Assembly: GCA_963514095.1 (NCBI GenBank)
Contig: OY741276.1
Location: 22,493,695-22,557,694, forward strand
Source of the DNA: Eutrigla gurnardus
Lineage: Eukaryota; Chordata; Actinopteri; Perciformes; Triglidae
DNA length: 64,000 bases
Direction of reading: 5' to 3'
Position numbers and translations under genes: made by a program. Shown one piece after another: positions 12,721 through 22,029 of the stretch. Each line of letters opens with the position of its first letter. Within the stretch, counting starts at the first letter, position 1. The notes under the pieces are model-generated. The model saw only the letters and a program-made list of their open reading frames with translations. It was not told the DNA's origin and ran no database searches.

Positions 12721-13098
12721 GGGCTGCACGGTGGTGTAGTGGGTAGCACTGTTGCCTCACAGCAAGAGGGTCCTGGGTTTCATTCCCGAGTCGGGTTCGG
12801 GTTCCTTCTGTGTGGAGTTTGCATGTTCTCCTCGTGTAAGCGTGGGTTCTCTCCGGGTTCTCCGGCTTCCTCCCACAGTCCAAAGACATGCAGGATGGGG
12901 ATAGGTTAATTGATGACTCTAAATTACCCGTAGGTGTGAATGTGAGTGTGAATGGTTGTCTGTCTCTACATGTCGGCCCTGCGATAGACTGGCGTCCTGT
13001 CCAGGGTGTACCCTGCCTTCGCCCAATGACAGCTGGGATCGGCTCCAGCCCCCCCACGACCCTGAATACAGGATATGCAGTAGACGATGGATGGATGG
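12721..13098 (+). mobile_element. Full-length tRNA-derived SINE, V-SINE type
   Basis: The element has three parts. A tRNA-like head carries recognisable pol III promoter boxes: A-box around tggtgtagtgggtagcac and B-box around gggtttcattccc. A central domain (about 12810-12890, tgtggagtttgcatgttctc to cagtccaaagacatgca) is the core known from V-SINE/DANA-like SINEs. The tail ends ATGGATGGATGG. Imperfect 12-bp target duplications flank it: acaactcaaaca at 12709-12720 and acaattcaaaca at 13099-13110, one mismatch. Mobilisation would rely on a LINE sharing the 3' tail. The same tail occurs inverted and truncated at 5014-5142. Confidence 0.93.
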
Positions 13099-13306
13099 AC
13101 AATTCAAACAACATCAATAACAACACTTTTAAAAGTTGTCTGATGCAGGTAATCTTGTAGGGCTCTGGCAGGGCTCCTCCTGTTCCTCCTCCACAAAGGA
13201 GCAGACTCCGGTCCTTGTGCTGGGTTGATGCCCCTCTACAGCCCTGTCCTCTCCTTGTGTAACAGCCTGTCTCCCTGTATCGCCTCTATGTTCTTGAGAC
13301 TGTGAC

Positions 13307-13552
13307 TGTCATGGTTCCCCTCTTTCCAGCTGCAGCTCTCCCTCCTTTCCTCTTGTTCTCTTGCGTTTCCCCTTTGCTTATGCCTTGTCCTCCTGTTGTA
13401 AGCCAGTGCTTGCCCCCCCTAAACCCAGCCTGCCCGCCTCTCGCCCAGCTCTGCAGCAAGTATCATTACACTTGCTTTGTGTCACAATAAACAGTTAGAA
13501 AAGACTGGTAGTCTGCATTTTGGGTCCAGCCAGTTCCTAGGGGTTCATTACA
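13307..13552 (+). mobile_element. Possible solo LTR
   Basis: The segment starts TGTCATGG and ends TTCATTACA, giving TG...CA ends. It has an AATAAA signal near 13486 about 65 bases before the end, and flanking pentamers GTGAC (13302-13306) and GTGCC (13553-13557) match at four of five positions. The interior is C/T-rich. This pattern fits a solo LTR of a gypsy-like element, but the ends were chosen by eye and no second copy is present to confirm them. Confidence 0.45.
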
Positions 13553-13557
13553 GTGCC

Positions 13558-15410
13558 GGGAGACACAGCTAACCTTCTTGTGACCTCGCGTATGGATGTG
13601 CTATCCTGGAGGAGCTGGACTACCTGTGAAGCTGATTGGTCTGCAGGTATCGCCTCATGCTACAAGTAGTGACTGGAACACTAACACAGAACTAGAGAAG
13701 AATCAGTCAGGAAGGCGAAAGCAACAGTCTATGGCCACCACACCAACCCCCTTTTTGGGGGTCGTCTTGCTTTTGCCTCACCATTGCAGGTCAATATGAT
13801 TCACAATCACTTCTACTTCCTAAATGGACAGATTGATACCCCTGAAGTTTAACTGACTTGGTGTTGTACCTTGATGTTTAAGTCTTCCCTTCATATTGAA
13901 AGAGGCGGAGGAGTATTTAGGATAGAAGGATTCAGTGGGGAAACAAGGGGGAGAGGATGCAGGGAGTGACAGAAGAGGAAAGTTGCCTAGTGGGCTGAAT
14001 AAGACCAATAGATGGAAGGACGTGGTGAGAGAATGAGAGACGCAGGGAGAGGGGAGTGTAAATTTGCATAGGGGTGAAATTGAAGTAGCTTTGAAAGGCA
14101 ATTCAGCTAAATCAATTTGAAGTCCTCTATTGAAGGACTGGGGGGTATCTAAATAACTCAGAAAATCTCGGAGGTCGACACACACACACACACACACACA
14201 CCCCACTAAATATGTAAGCATAAACACACACACCCTCCCCATGCATAAGGGCACACTAGTCTCTAATTCAACATTGTGGAGTACAAGCATACAAATGAAC
14301 ACACTTATGCATGTGTTTGTGTGCTAAGCCATGTGTTGCCAGGCAGGAGATTGATGCACCCCACTAACACTTATGCAAATGTAATGCCAGTAATAGTGTA
14401 AATCGGTCAGTTAACAACCTCTATTTAATCATAACTATTCTCAGTCTTCTTAATTCAATTGTTTGTTTGGTCATTACACCATTATGTCCCCCCTATGAAG
14501 CTATCATCACCACATCAGCTGAGTGAAAATACATGCCTGTCATTTTCTTCATCCTTGTTTGTCCTGTTCTTCCATTAATTTGACTCAATTAGATCATTCT
14601 AATCCAAATGTTATCTAATCAGTGGCAGCTGGCGGCATGGAGATACCTTAGACTTATGATAATTTACTATTCAGGCACTGACTTAACATAGCGATTTCTA
14701 CCAGACATTAACATCATGAGTCATCAAACACGACTGACATTTACCTCTAGTCGTCTGTAGGTAACTTCGAAAAGGGTCGTAGAAAAGTCAGAATTACAGA
14801 ACAAAAAGTACGAGACTGGACCAGAAGAGAACACAGAAAATGAACAAATTCTGACTCATCTGATAGACTCTTCAGATCAGCCTTTATAGAAACCACCAAT
14901 GAAACGATTTAGAAAAAATCATCAGCTGACAGTCTTAAGCTGCATCTGCAACCATAACCTGATCAAATTGCAGCAATAAACCTCAGCAAGGGCAACAGTA
15001 AATACAATAAAATACATTTACAAGACAAAATATCAAAAGTGGATGGGTATAAATGCTTTGAAATGTGGTGGCAAAGCTCATTGAGTCAAAGGAGCGCCAG
15101 CGTAAAATTACTGGTAATGGGTGCAAAATCAACCAGAACTGACATCCCTACACATTATGCAACACCCTCCTAAAACACTATGAATAGACTGATACAAAAC
15201 TAATTGCCCTCAATCATCACATATTACACACTAGGTGGTCTCTATCTGCACTCTTTTTTCTCTTTTCTTCTTACTGCCTGTTTTCTGGTTGTTTCTGGGC
15301 ATCGGCAAAGACTGTTTGGACCCCATGTGAGGGTGTAACCCCCCAGCCTATGAGCAGGGTGTGCAGTGCCCTCTCATTCGCCCTTCAGCGTACTGAGGCT
15401 CAAGGTATGT
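13558..15410. other. Unannotated DNA with a short (CA)n
   Basis: A (CA)n run lies at about 14178-14203. I see no gene or element ends otherwise. A 160-residue minus-strand frame at 13820-14302 has no domain and overlaps the microsatellite. Confidence 0.5.
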
Positions 15411-15991
15411 GCACTGCAAAATTTTACGCTGTGAATTCACAATAAATTATTGGATACATTTTGCATGACTTTCACAGTAAGGATTACAACAATATATTGT
15501 AAATTAAGTCACAGCAATTTACTGTGATTTCAGTATTGTGATATTACAATGCATTGTTGTAAAAGCACAACTGTATACTGTAACTTTACAGCTTCTATGG
15601 CACCGCAATTACTGTGATATTACAGTACATTACTGGGGAATTACAACCTTTTGCTGTACATCATTACAACAAGGCCCTGTACTTTTACTGTGAATTCACA
15701 ATAAATTATTGGATAAATTTTGCATGACTTTCACGGTAAGGATTACAGCAATTTACTGTGATTTCAGTCTTGTGATATTACAATGCATTGTTGTAAAAGA
15801 ACAAACAACTCTGAGGTAAAGTCAATGTTAGCCCAATGGCATATTTATTAACAAATAAATATTTTTCAACATACAGCAAATGTCAAGAAATTCAAGAATA
15901 CAAGAAATTCAACTTCCTAGTCAAACTTTCCAAAGCAATCTTAAAATGCAGATAAATTGTGCAGAAACTTGCGAGTGAACTACCTGTCTCA

Positions 15992-16701
15992 CTATGATGG
16001 CCACTCAAAGTCAATAGGTTTCCTCAAAAGGGCGTTTGCATGAGGGTTCATTGTTGTCCGCTTCTTGGTCTTTGAGCCTCTTCCAGGATTGATGCCCAGG
16101 AAGCACCTGTTAATAAACAAAGATAGTTTCAGTTTTAAATAGATTTATGGATGAGTTCGCGAGATCAGGATGGTCTCACCAGGCTAGCCTCAGGTACCTC
16201 CATTGTCAGCAATTTAGAACTCAAGATAATCATTGAGTTGGAAGCCTGTACTATAATGTGAATTACAAGGTTAAAAGAGATCTTTATACAATACCTTTGA
16301 ATGAACTCCAGCGTCGCCGATCCAGCAGCAGGATACTCGAGGTTGAAGACTGAATAGCTGCTGAAGAAAGCAGCTACTCCGTGTAAAAACAAAGGGTGTG
16401 GGCCCATCACGACATGTCCCTCGATGGATATCAGCCATCCAGAGGGCTTCATCATGTCACCTGAAAATGAATAGATACAACATCATGTGTTATGAGCACT
16501 TTGAGATCTGCTTCAGATACAAAGGGCTATACAAATGTAATTTGTTATCATTATTTATTGTGGTGATGTAGATTTCTAGAATCAAAACAAAATACTGAGT
16601 TAGAAATGTTGATACTAGATCCAAGTAACATTACCTTGAATGATCAAGCAGGAGGTGCTGGGGCATTCTGGAGTACTGATGTCCACAGCAGTGGCACATG
16701 G
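15992..16701 (-). pseudogene. Three-exon 3' part of an unnamed element-borne protein gene
   Basis: Three consecutive minus-strand exons join in frame with consensus splice sites: 16701-16635 (67 nt), 16460-16295 (166 nt) and 16106-15992 (115 nt, ending TAG). Acceptors are preceded by ..TTACAG, ..TTTCAG and ..AACAG, and donors read GTAATG and GTATTG. Phases add up (67, then 166 completing a split Gly codon, then 115), giving 115 residues with motifs such as PHPLFLHGVAAFFSSY, FNLEYP, LEFIQR and LGINPGRG. I recall similar C-termini in uncharacterised multi-copy fish proteins, some annotated as SAMD3-like; that link is from memory. A possible upstream exon near 17174-17235 did not join cleanly. 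The 5' part of the gene is not found, so I call it a remnant. The role is unknown, though residence inside the CACTG element suggests it is element cargo or an accessory protein. Confidence 0.55.
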
Positions 16702-16856
16702 CTGTAACATAGTAACACACAATAGCATGGATTTAACATTAAAGGATAAATATTGTTCATTGGTCAGAGGTAGTAAATCATACAAGGTAATAAATGGCGT
16801 CTAATGTAATCACTCATTTTACATTTTAAATATTTGAATAAAAAATCTTTACATTT

Positions 16857-16945
16857 CAAGGATGCGTCAGGTGGTAGAGCTGATGGGTCAGGTGGTAGAG
16901 CTGATGGGTCAGCTGGTAGAGCTGATGGGTCAGGTTGGTAGAGCT
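16857..16945. repeat. 22-bp tandem repeat, about four units
   Basis: The unit gtcaggtggtagagctgatggg is repeated about four times with minor changes (agctggtagag in one unit, a one-base insertion in another). It lies in intron-like or spacer sequence inside the CACTG element. Confidence 0.9.
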
Positions 16946-17514
16946 GGTGGTATAGGCCCAGCAGCCTGCAGGTAGGACCTCTGCTTCCTAAACATGAATT
17001 TGCAGTCCTGTGTGTTTTCTGTAGCAGTCAGGCACCCCACACTAGTAATAATAGGGGGCATTAGTATGCTGTTTTGTGTGCTGAACGAAGTTATACACAT
17101 TCTCATACACATGCTCACATCCAACCAATTTACAGTGGAACATTGTGGTGCATTTTAACTCGTCACCTACCTGATCTATTTACCTGATAGCCTGACACTG
17201 AACAGGATGGTTAGCCTGGCCATCTGATGACCTGGAAAAAAGAAAAAGGAGAAATTACACAAAGGCAACCAACAATATGAATTTCAGTTTGAATGCAGAT
17301 TATGATCATGAGTATGTTGTAAAAAACATGATCTGTACATAAATGTAATGGACATTTTTGGAGTTACATCACCTGTGTACGGCAATATTATCCCTAGCTG
17401 AAACTTGACCAAGAGCAAAAGCGTTTTTGCAGAATAGTAGCCTATCCATGCATGGCGAGCAGCTGGTCTATGTGGAATATCTCTAACGATGCAGGGAGCC
17501 GCTACATGCCCCAT

Positions 17515-18135
17515 AGACTAGCTAGTCATTAGCCTGCTTAGATCGGCTACCGTTCGGCAAAACCGCTTTTGCTCTGGAGTCAAAAACGAACGCGAAAGTA
17601 AGTGAAAAAGTTTGTGCTTAATGTCGCTACGTGTACTCTACAGTGCGTTATGTTCGGCCATGTTGCCCCGGTTTGATATGAAGCTGAACTGGAGGATGCG
17701 GGTGTATTGTTAGCTTCGGCTAACACGGGTAACCCACTGTCTCGGTGCGGAAAGACCACTCATGAGAGGAGAATAGTGACGGCGACGTTACGCTAATATG
17801 CAGCAAAACACTTCCATGTACCCCCGCACACGCTAACCCAGAACAGACCAGCCCCGCGAGCGAACATGACGACAACAGTACCAGTAACAGTCCGGAACGA
17901 AAAGACATCCGAGTGGAAACAACGGCCCGCTACGGACCAGTTCGGCTTCAAATCAAACCTGGGCTACATGGTCTAACCATATAACACATTGAAATGTACA
18001 CGTAGCGACATTAAACACGAACTTCTTCGCTTCCTTTCCCGTTCGTTTTCCTTCTTATTTCTCTCTCGTCTTATTGTTCTTATCTCACGTAGCAAATCGT
18101 TGCTAATCGTGCTAGCAGCCGTTTGCTAGCTAGTA
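17515..18135. mobile_element. Nested palindromic element (inverted arms)
   Basis: Long inverted similarity pairs the left half with the right half. gtcgctacgtgtac-containing sequence at about 17580-17640 pairs with 17990-18050, and the ccggtttgatatgaagc region at 17650-17693 pairs with 17936-17974. actagctag occurs near both outer ends (17516 and 18125). The loop is GC-rich. This fits a foldback MITE inserted into the larger CACTG element. Exact ends and a target duplication could not be fixed by eye. Confidence 0.6.
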
Positions 18136-18261
18136 TTATTACTACTGCTGTTAGCAAATGCTGTGAGATAACGTTCAACAATTTCGGGCACTTGCTAACA
18201 AAATATGAACTGTGTCATGCGAATAACGTTCATGTGAAAGTAAATATTATCATCATATTAA

Positions 18262-18822
18262 AGGAGTCATCACCTGGTTTTATACGTATCCAGCCCCCCT
18301 TGGATCGCTTTGGATCAATTCGTAAAACTTATTAGAAAAAAAAAAAAAAATTTTAATCAAACATTGAGCTTGTTCTGACCCTTTTTCGTACCGCGATTTT
18401 ATCACGCGAGATTACGCGCGAGGTTTTGACTGGTCCGGATGTGCATTGTATAATATGTAATGAGGCGCGCGTTGATTCGCCGCAGGAAGGACAGAGCCGG
18501 GGGGGCTTGCCTGCATGCAGACTCCAAAACATAATGGCGGCGCTTCGGCGATTTCAGGTAGCGGACGGGGCGGGGTTGGGTGGTGAAAGAGGGGTGGGCT
18601 TATGCAAGTAGCCGCCACGGTGACGTCACCGAAGGCGCAGAATCAAAATCTCGTGCTTTAGGAATGCACACCCTTGTGTGCTATTCCTGTTCGGAAAAAG
18701 AGCAGAAGCGAAAAAACGGCGCCACTTTCAAACTCCAGCCTTTCAGGCAAGTTTCAACTGAGGTCAAACACAGATATGCATGTTTTAACAAGAGAAATTG
18801 CGATTTCCAGGTGATGACTCCT
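18262..18822. mobile_element. TTAA-flanked MITE with perfect 16-bp terminal inverted repeats
   Basis: The element starts AGGAGTCATCACCTGG and ends with its exact reverse complement CCAGGTGATGACTCCT. It is flanked on both sides by TTAA (18258-18261 and 18823-18826). TTAA target duplication is typical of piggyBac and Kolobok superfamilies. The ~530-bp interior is GC- and CpG-rich, includes an A-run near 18333-18350, and has no transposase. It sits inside the larger 15412-19230 element and is therefore younger than it. Confidence 0.9.
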
Positions 18823-19230
18823 TTAAATAACATGGGTGTAAGTGCTGCAAACAGAGTTATGCATGCTGCTCACCTTGTCCATTCAGCCGGGATGAGAAGA
18901 GGGAAACCGCCGCGTCTTCAGTTCAAACCAAGTTCGGTTATGTCATGTGACTTCCCAGGATAGTTCAATACAGTATTTCACTGTTGAATGCTGTGAAATC
19001 CTTGCATTTTTTTACTGTGTTGCTGTGATATTACAAATCTTGTTGTGATATAACAGGGGTTTTTTGATTGCAGGATTTTACTGTAACATTAGAGTTAGAT
19101 GCTGTAAAATCCAAAGATACTGTAGTTTTTACAGGTATTCATTGGGATATTACAGGGGAACTAAATTACAACAAGTTACTGTAAAATAATACTGTTAATT
19201 ATTGTGAAATGCTGGTAATTTCTAACAGTG

Positions 19231-19845
19231 TGGTACTCTCTGGCGTTTGATACAAAGCGGCGGAAAACGGGTTGTTGCATGTTTGTTTTTATGTGCTTCT
19301 GAGTTTCCGCTCTCAGTCTCTTTGCTGTGCAAGCAGGCGGAAACACAGAGTGAGCAGAAAGGCCACAGCAGGATGAAACACGCCTTGGGCTGCATTCATT
19401 CCAAATTCTGCACCTTCCTGCGTGGTTGAGACGTGGTGCGGGTGTGTTTATTTGTGCTTTAGAACGTGACCGCAGTGAAACAATGAGAAAATAACATTTG
19501 ATTCTTCTGATTCACGGCTTTGTTCTCACTAACTCTGGTCCCTCTCTCCATTCTCTCACTAGCTCGCTCAACCACCTCAGGCTCTCTCTCTCTCCAGCTC
19601 ACTCGAGAGGAGGGAAGTATTGAATGCTGTGTTCAGCAGTTATCAGATAATTCCTCAATTTCTGGCTGTAACAAATAAAAAAAAAGCATTGTTACATTTT
19701 AAAATTAGTTTTGAGTTTGCAGCACGAATGTTAATAAAATAAAATGAAACAAAGTTAATTGTTTAACCGTGCTATCAGTAACACAGTTCAAAGAAATATT
19801 ACAAATAAAAAAGCTAAGAGGCTCAGAGGAGCAGCTTGTCACATA
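19231..19845. other. Unannotated DNA
   Basis: Nothing recognisable between the CACTG element and the next hAT element. Confidence 0.5.
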
Positions 19846-20045
19846 AAGGAGACTAGAGATGCACGATATTATCGGCAAGGTATCGGTATCGGCCGATATT
19901 AACGTTAAAATGTATTATCGGATATCATGCCGATATATTAAACTGATAAATAAAGACTGCTGCTTCCTTGATTAAATCAGATAAAATGCCGAGGGCGTGA
20001 GGACACTTCACCTACTTCAACTTGCAGCAGAGCAGGGGAGTTCAA

Positions 20046-20964
20046 AATGTTGCGGTGTGGAAGTGTTTTAAGGTGTCGGAAACGGATAGCAAAGTTTATA
20101 TTTGCAATGATTGTTCAGCGTCGGTGACAGGGTGGGAATTTCATGACAGCCCGCACTTTGGCCTTGATGCCATGTGAATTTTTTTTTTTTATTTACGGCC
20201 AAGGTGGCCGTTGTGCCCCCGTCCCTGTCCAAGTTGTAAAAAGCGCCTGTGCGGCCTAGTGCTGGGCTTAATTACAGCCTCCGGAGTGGAGCTGAGTGAG
20301 TGGGCAGTGAAAGCACACAGCGGCATTTGTTTTATAAAAGTAGCGGTCCGGTTCCGCTCCTGCATGCACACATGTTTCTAGTCAACACAAGCGGCACTGA
20401 ACAAGCAAGTGGCCACAAGCGGATTTTGCAGAGAGCGGCATTCTAATTATAAAAGAACCGCTCCGGTTCCGCTCCAGTCCCACTCACACCACAAGTCTGA
20501 AGCCCAGAATCCAGCTGTGTCCTACACAGTCATCAACACTATGTTCAGTCATAAAACGGCTCGATAGCGGGGGGAAGATTTCATACAGAATATGTGTTAT
20601 TGCTCTCAAGTAGTAATTCCTTTGTAAGATGTTATTGGAAAAAAATCCAATGTAACATTAACTTGATATTTGTATTAAAAATATTTTAATACACAATTCA
20701 TGGTTTGTGAATGAATAAGGATGTTATTGTATTAATCTGAAAGGTAAAACCATCTATTTTTAGTCAATGGCCTTTATGCCCTGTCATGTGGCCTTAGTGC
20801 CCCTAAAAAAAGGAAAGTGAAGGCCAAATGGCCTTGCCCCTAAAATAACAAAATTCTAACCCTGGTCGGTGATGCGAGGAGGAAGACACATTCTTTAAAC
20901 ACCACAAACTTAATTGTCCATTTGAAGAACCGTCATCCAGAACTTTACAACAAGTTTATATATC
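20046..20964 (+). pseudogene. BED zinc-finger fragment of a hAT transposase, interrupted
   Basis: The first part (about 20046-20127) encodes a VWKCFKV...YICNDC segment with the two zinc-binding cysteines (Cys-X2-Cys). The second part, resuming at 20865-20872 in the duplicated 8-mer, encodes a LNTTNLIVHLKNRHPE segment with His-X4-His. Together these are the two halves of a BED finger, the DNA-binding domain at the N-terminus of many hAT transposases. They are separated by the 737-bp inner hAT. The RNase H-like catalytic core and the C-terminal dimerisation domain are absent, so no active transposase is possible from this copy. Confidence 0.8.
20128..20864. mobile_element. Inner hAT MITE nested in the BED-finger exon
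   Basis: The element begins CAGGGTGGGAATTT and ends AAATTCTAACCCTG; the inverted right end is CAGGGTTAGAATTT, matching at 12 of 14 positions. The flanking 8-mer GTCGGTGA is perfectly duplicated (20120-20127 and 20865-20872), and the interrupted reading frame continues across it. The interior holds ggcc-rich motifs and a repeated ccgctccggttccgctcc-type block near 20340 and 20460. No coding region is visible. Confidence 0.93.
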
Positions 20965-21344
20965 GGTATCGATATCGGTTATCGGCCAAATGTGTTGTAA
21001 GATATCGGCATATTGGATATCGGCAAAAAATCCAATATCGTGCATTCCAAAAGGAGACTAGTGCTGGTCCACCTTAAAGGTCAGTCCACCTTAAGTGTTC
21101 CTAAGACGGAGCAGCCAGAGTCTGCAGACACACAGCTGACAATTTCACAGCTAAATGAAGTGATGTGCTGGAGACTCACTACACTGTCTGTTTAGTGTCA
21201 TACTGCAGCTGCTGATAAATGATGATTTAACATGTTTTTTGCAGGTTATTGTTGCTGGGCGGCTTATTGGGCTCAATGATGAGAGATTAACGTGACGATG
21301 TCTTAGTGGTATCGGGTGCAGTTGTATCAGAGGAGTTTCATGAG

Positions 21345-21996
21345 TAAGGGCACACTCACACTACACCAACCGTACCTCGCCCAGGCACGCTTGAACCTAA
21401 CGTACATAAGAACGGTACACTTTCCCCGGCCCTGGTACACTGGGAAGAGGTGGATTTAAATATGTTATAGTTCATGCACGCGCACATGCACGGGTACGCA
21501 ATGTGGACATGACGTAGGCCTTAATCGATAGGCCGTCCCTCTCATTATCTCTCAGTGTTGAACTCGGATCTCCCACTGCTATCGAGAATATTTATGACCC
21601 AGCGGGATTCTGGGTCGGGCTTGGGGCTCAAGATTCGTGGTGTGAGCGGTACCAGAGCGGAACCGAATCGGTACTTTTATAATAAAAAAGCTGCTTTGTG
21701 TACAACCAAAATCCGCTGCCTCGTCACACTGTCCAGCAGGCTGAGTGTTTACTAGAAATATGCAGACGGACTTGTCAGTAAAGTAAAGTCATATTTTCTC
21801 TTGTAATGACTTTGGGACGGCGCTTCTTGAAAACAACATCAAGCCATGCGTGTGCCGTATTACGACGTGATGACGTATGTACAACAGGCAATCGGGTCGA
21901 GGCCCGTTTGGGCTGGAGCAGTGTGCAAGCAGGCAGGGGGGGCAATCGTGCTGAGGCATGGTACGGATCGAATGGCCCTGGTGTGAGTGCGCCCTA
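21345..21996. mobile_element. Terminal-inverted-repeat element, non-coding
   Basis: The left end AAGGGCACACTCACAC and inverted right end TTAGGGCGCACTCACACC form an imperfect inverted repeat. The interior includes GC-rich segments and a cggtacc/ggtacc-rich centre. No target duplication could be recognised, and no coding frame carries a domain. Confidence 0.6.
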
Positions 21997-22029
21997 AAAG
22001 TATCCAATACCGGTATGAGTTCATCCCTA

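Larger units (their letters stand above)
15412..19230. mobile_element. Large DNA element with CACTG termini and internal TTACAGTAA-type repeats
   Basis: The left end reads CACTGCAAAATTTTAC and the inverted right end reads CACTGTTAGAAATTAC. Similarity then continues at lower level, with both subterminal regions full of short repeats containing ttacagtaa, gatattacaa and acaataaattatt. Within the left subterminal region a ~115-bp block is duplicated (about 15435-15565 and 15685-15800). The interior holds a spliced minus-strand coding remnant and two nested elements. I could not identify a clean target duplication, so the superfamily (CACTA-like, hAT-like or other) stays open. Confidence 0.6.
19854..21050 (+). 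mobile_element. hAT element remnant with 8-bp target duplication
   Basis: The left end is TAGAGATGCACGATATT; the right end reads AATATCGTGCATTCCAA, an inverted repeat with a degenerate outermost triplet. Perfect 8-mers AAGGAGAC flank it (19846-19853 and 21051-21058). Subterminal regions are packed with ATCGGTATCGGC-like motifs, a pattern seen in one group of fish hAT elements. Inside is a BED-finger coding exon, split by a second hAT (20128-20864). Without that insertion the element would be only 452 bp plus one copy of the duplicated 8-mer, so it was already internally deleted. Confidence 0.92.

Noticed and set aside
12614..13160. Overlapping open frames on both strands up to 170 residues
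   Set aside because: They lie within the SINE at 12721-13098 and its flanks; SINEs are not protein coding.
17174..17235. Possible fourth (upstream) exon of the 15992-16701 gene
   Set aside because: Splice-like sites exist, but the joined phase hits a stop, so it is not included.
15412..19230. Assignment of the CACTG element to the CACTA/EnSpm superfamily
   Set aside because: Ends are suggestive, but no 2-3-bp target duplication fits and no transposase was found, so the superfamily is left open.
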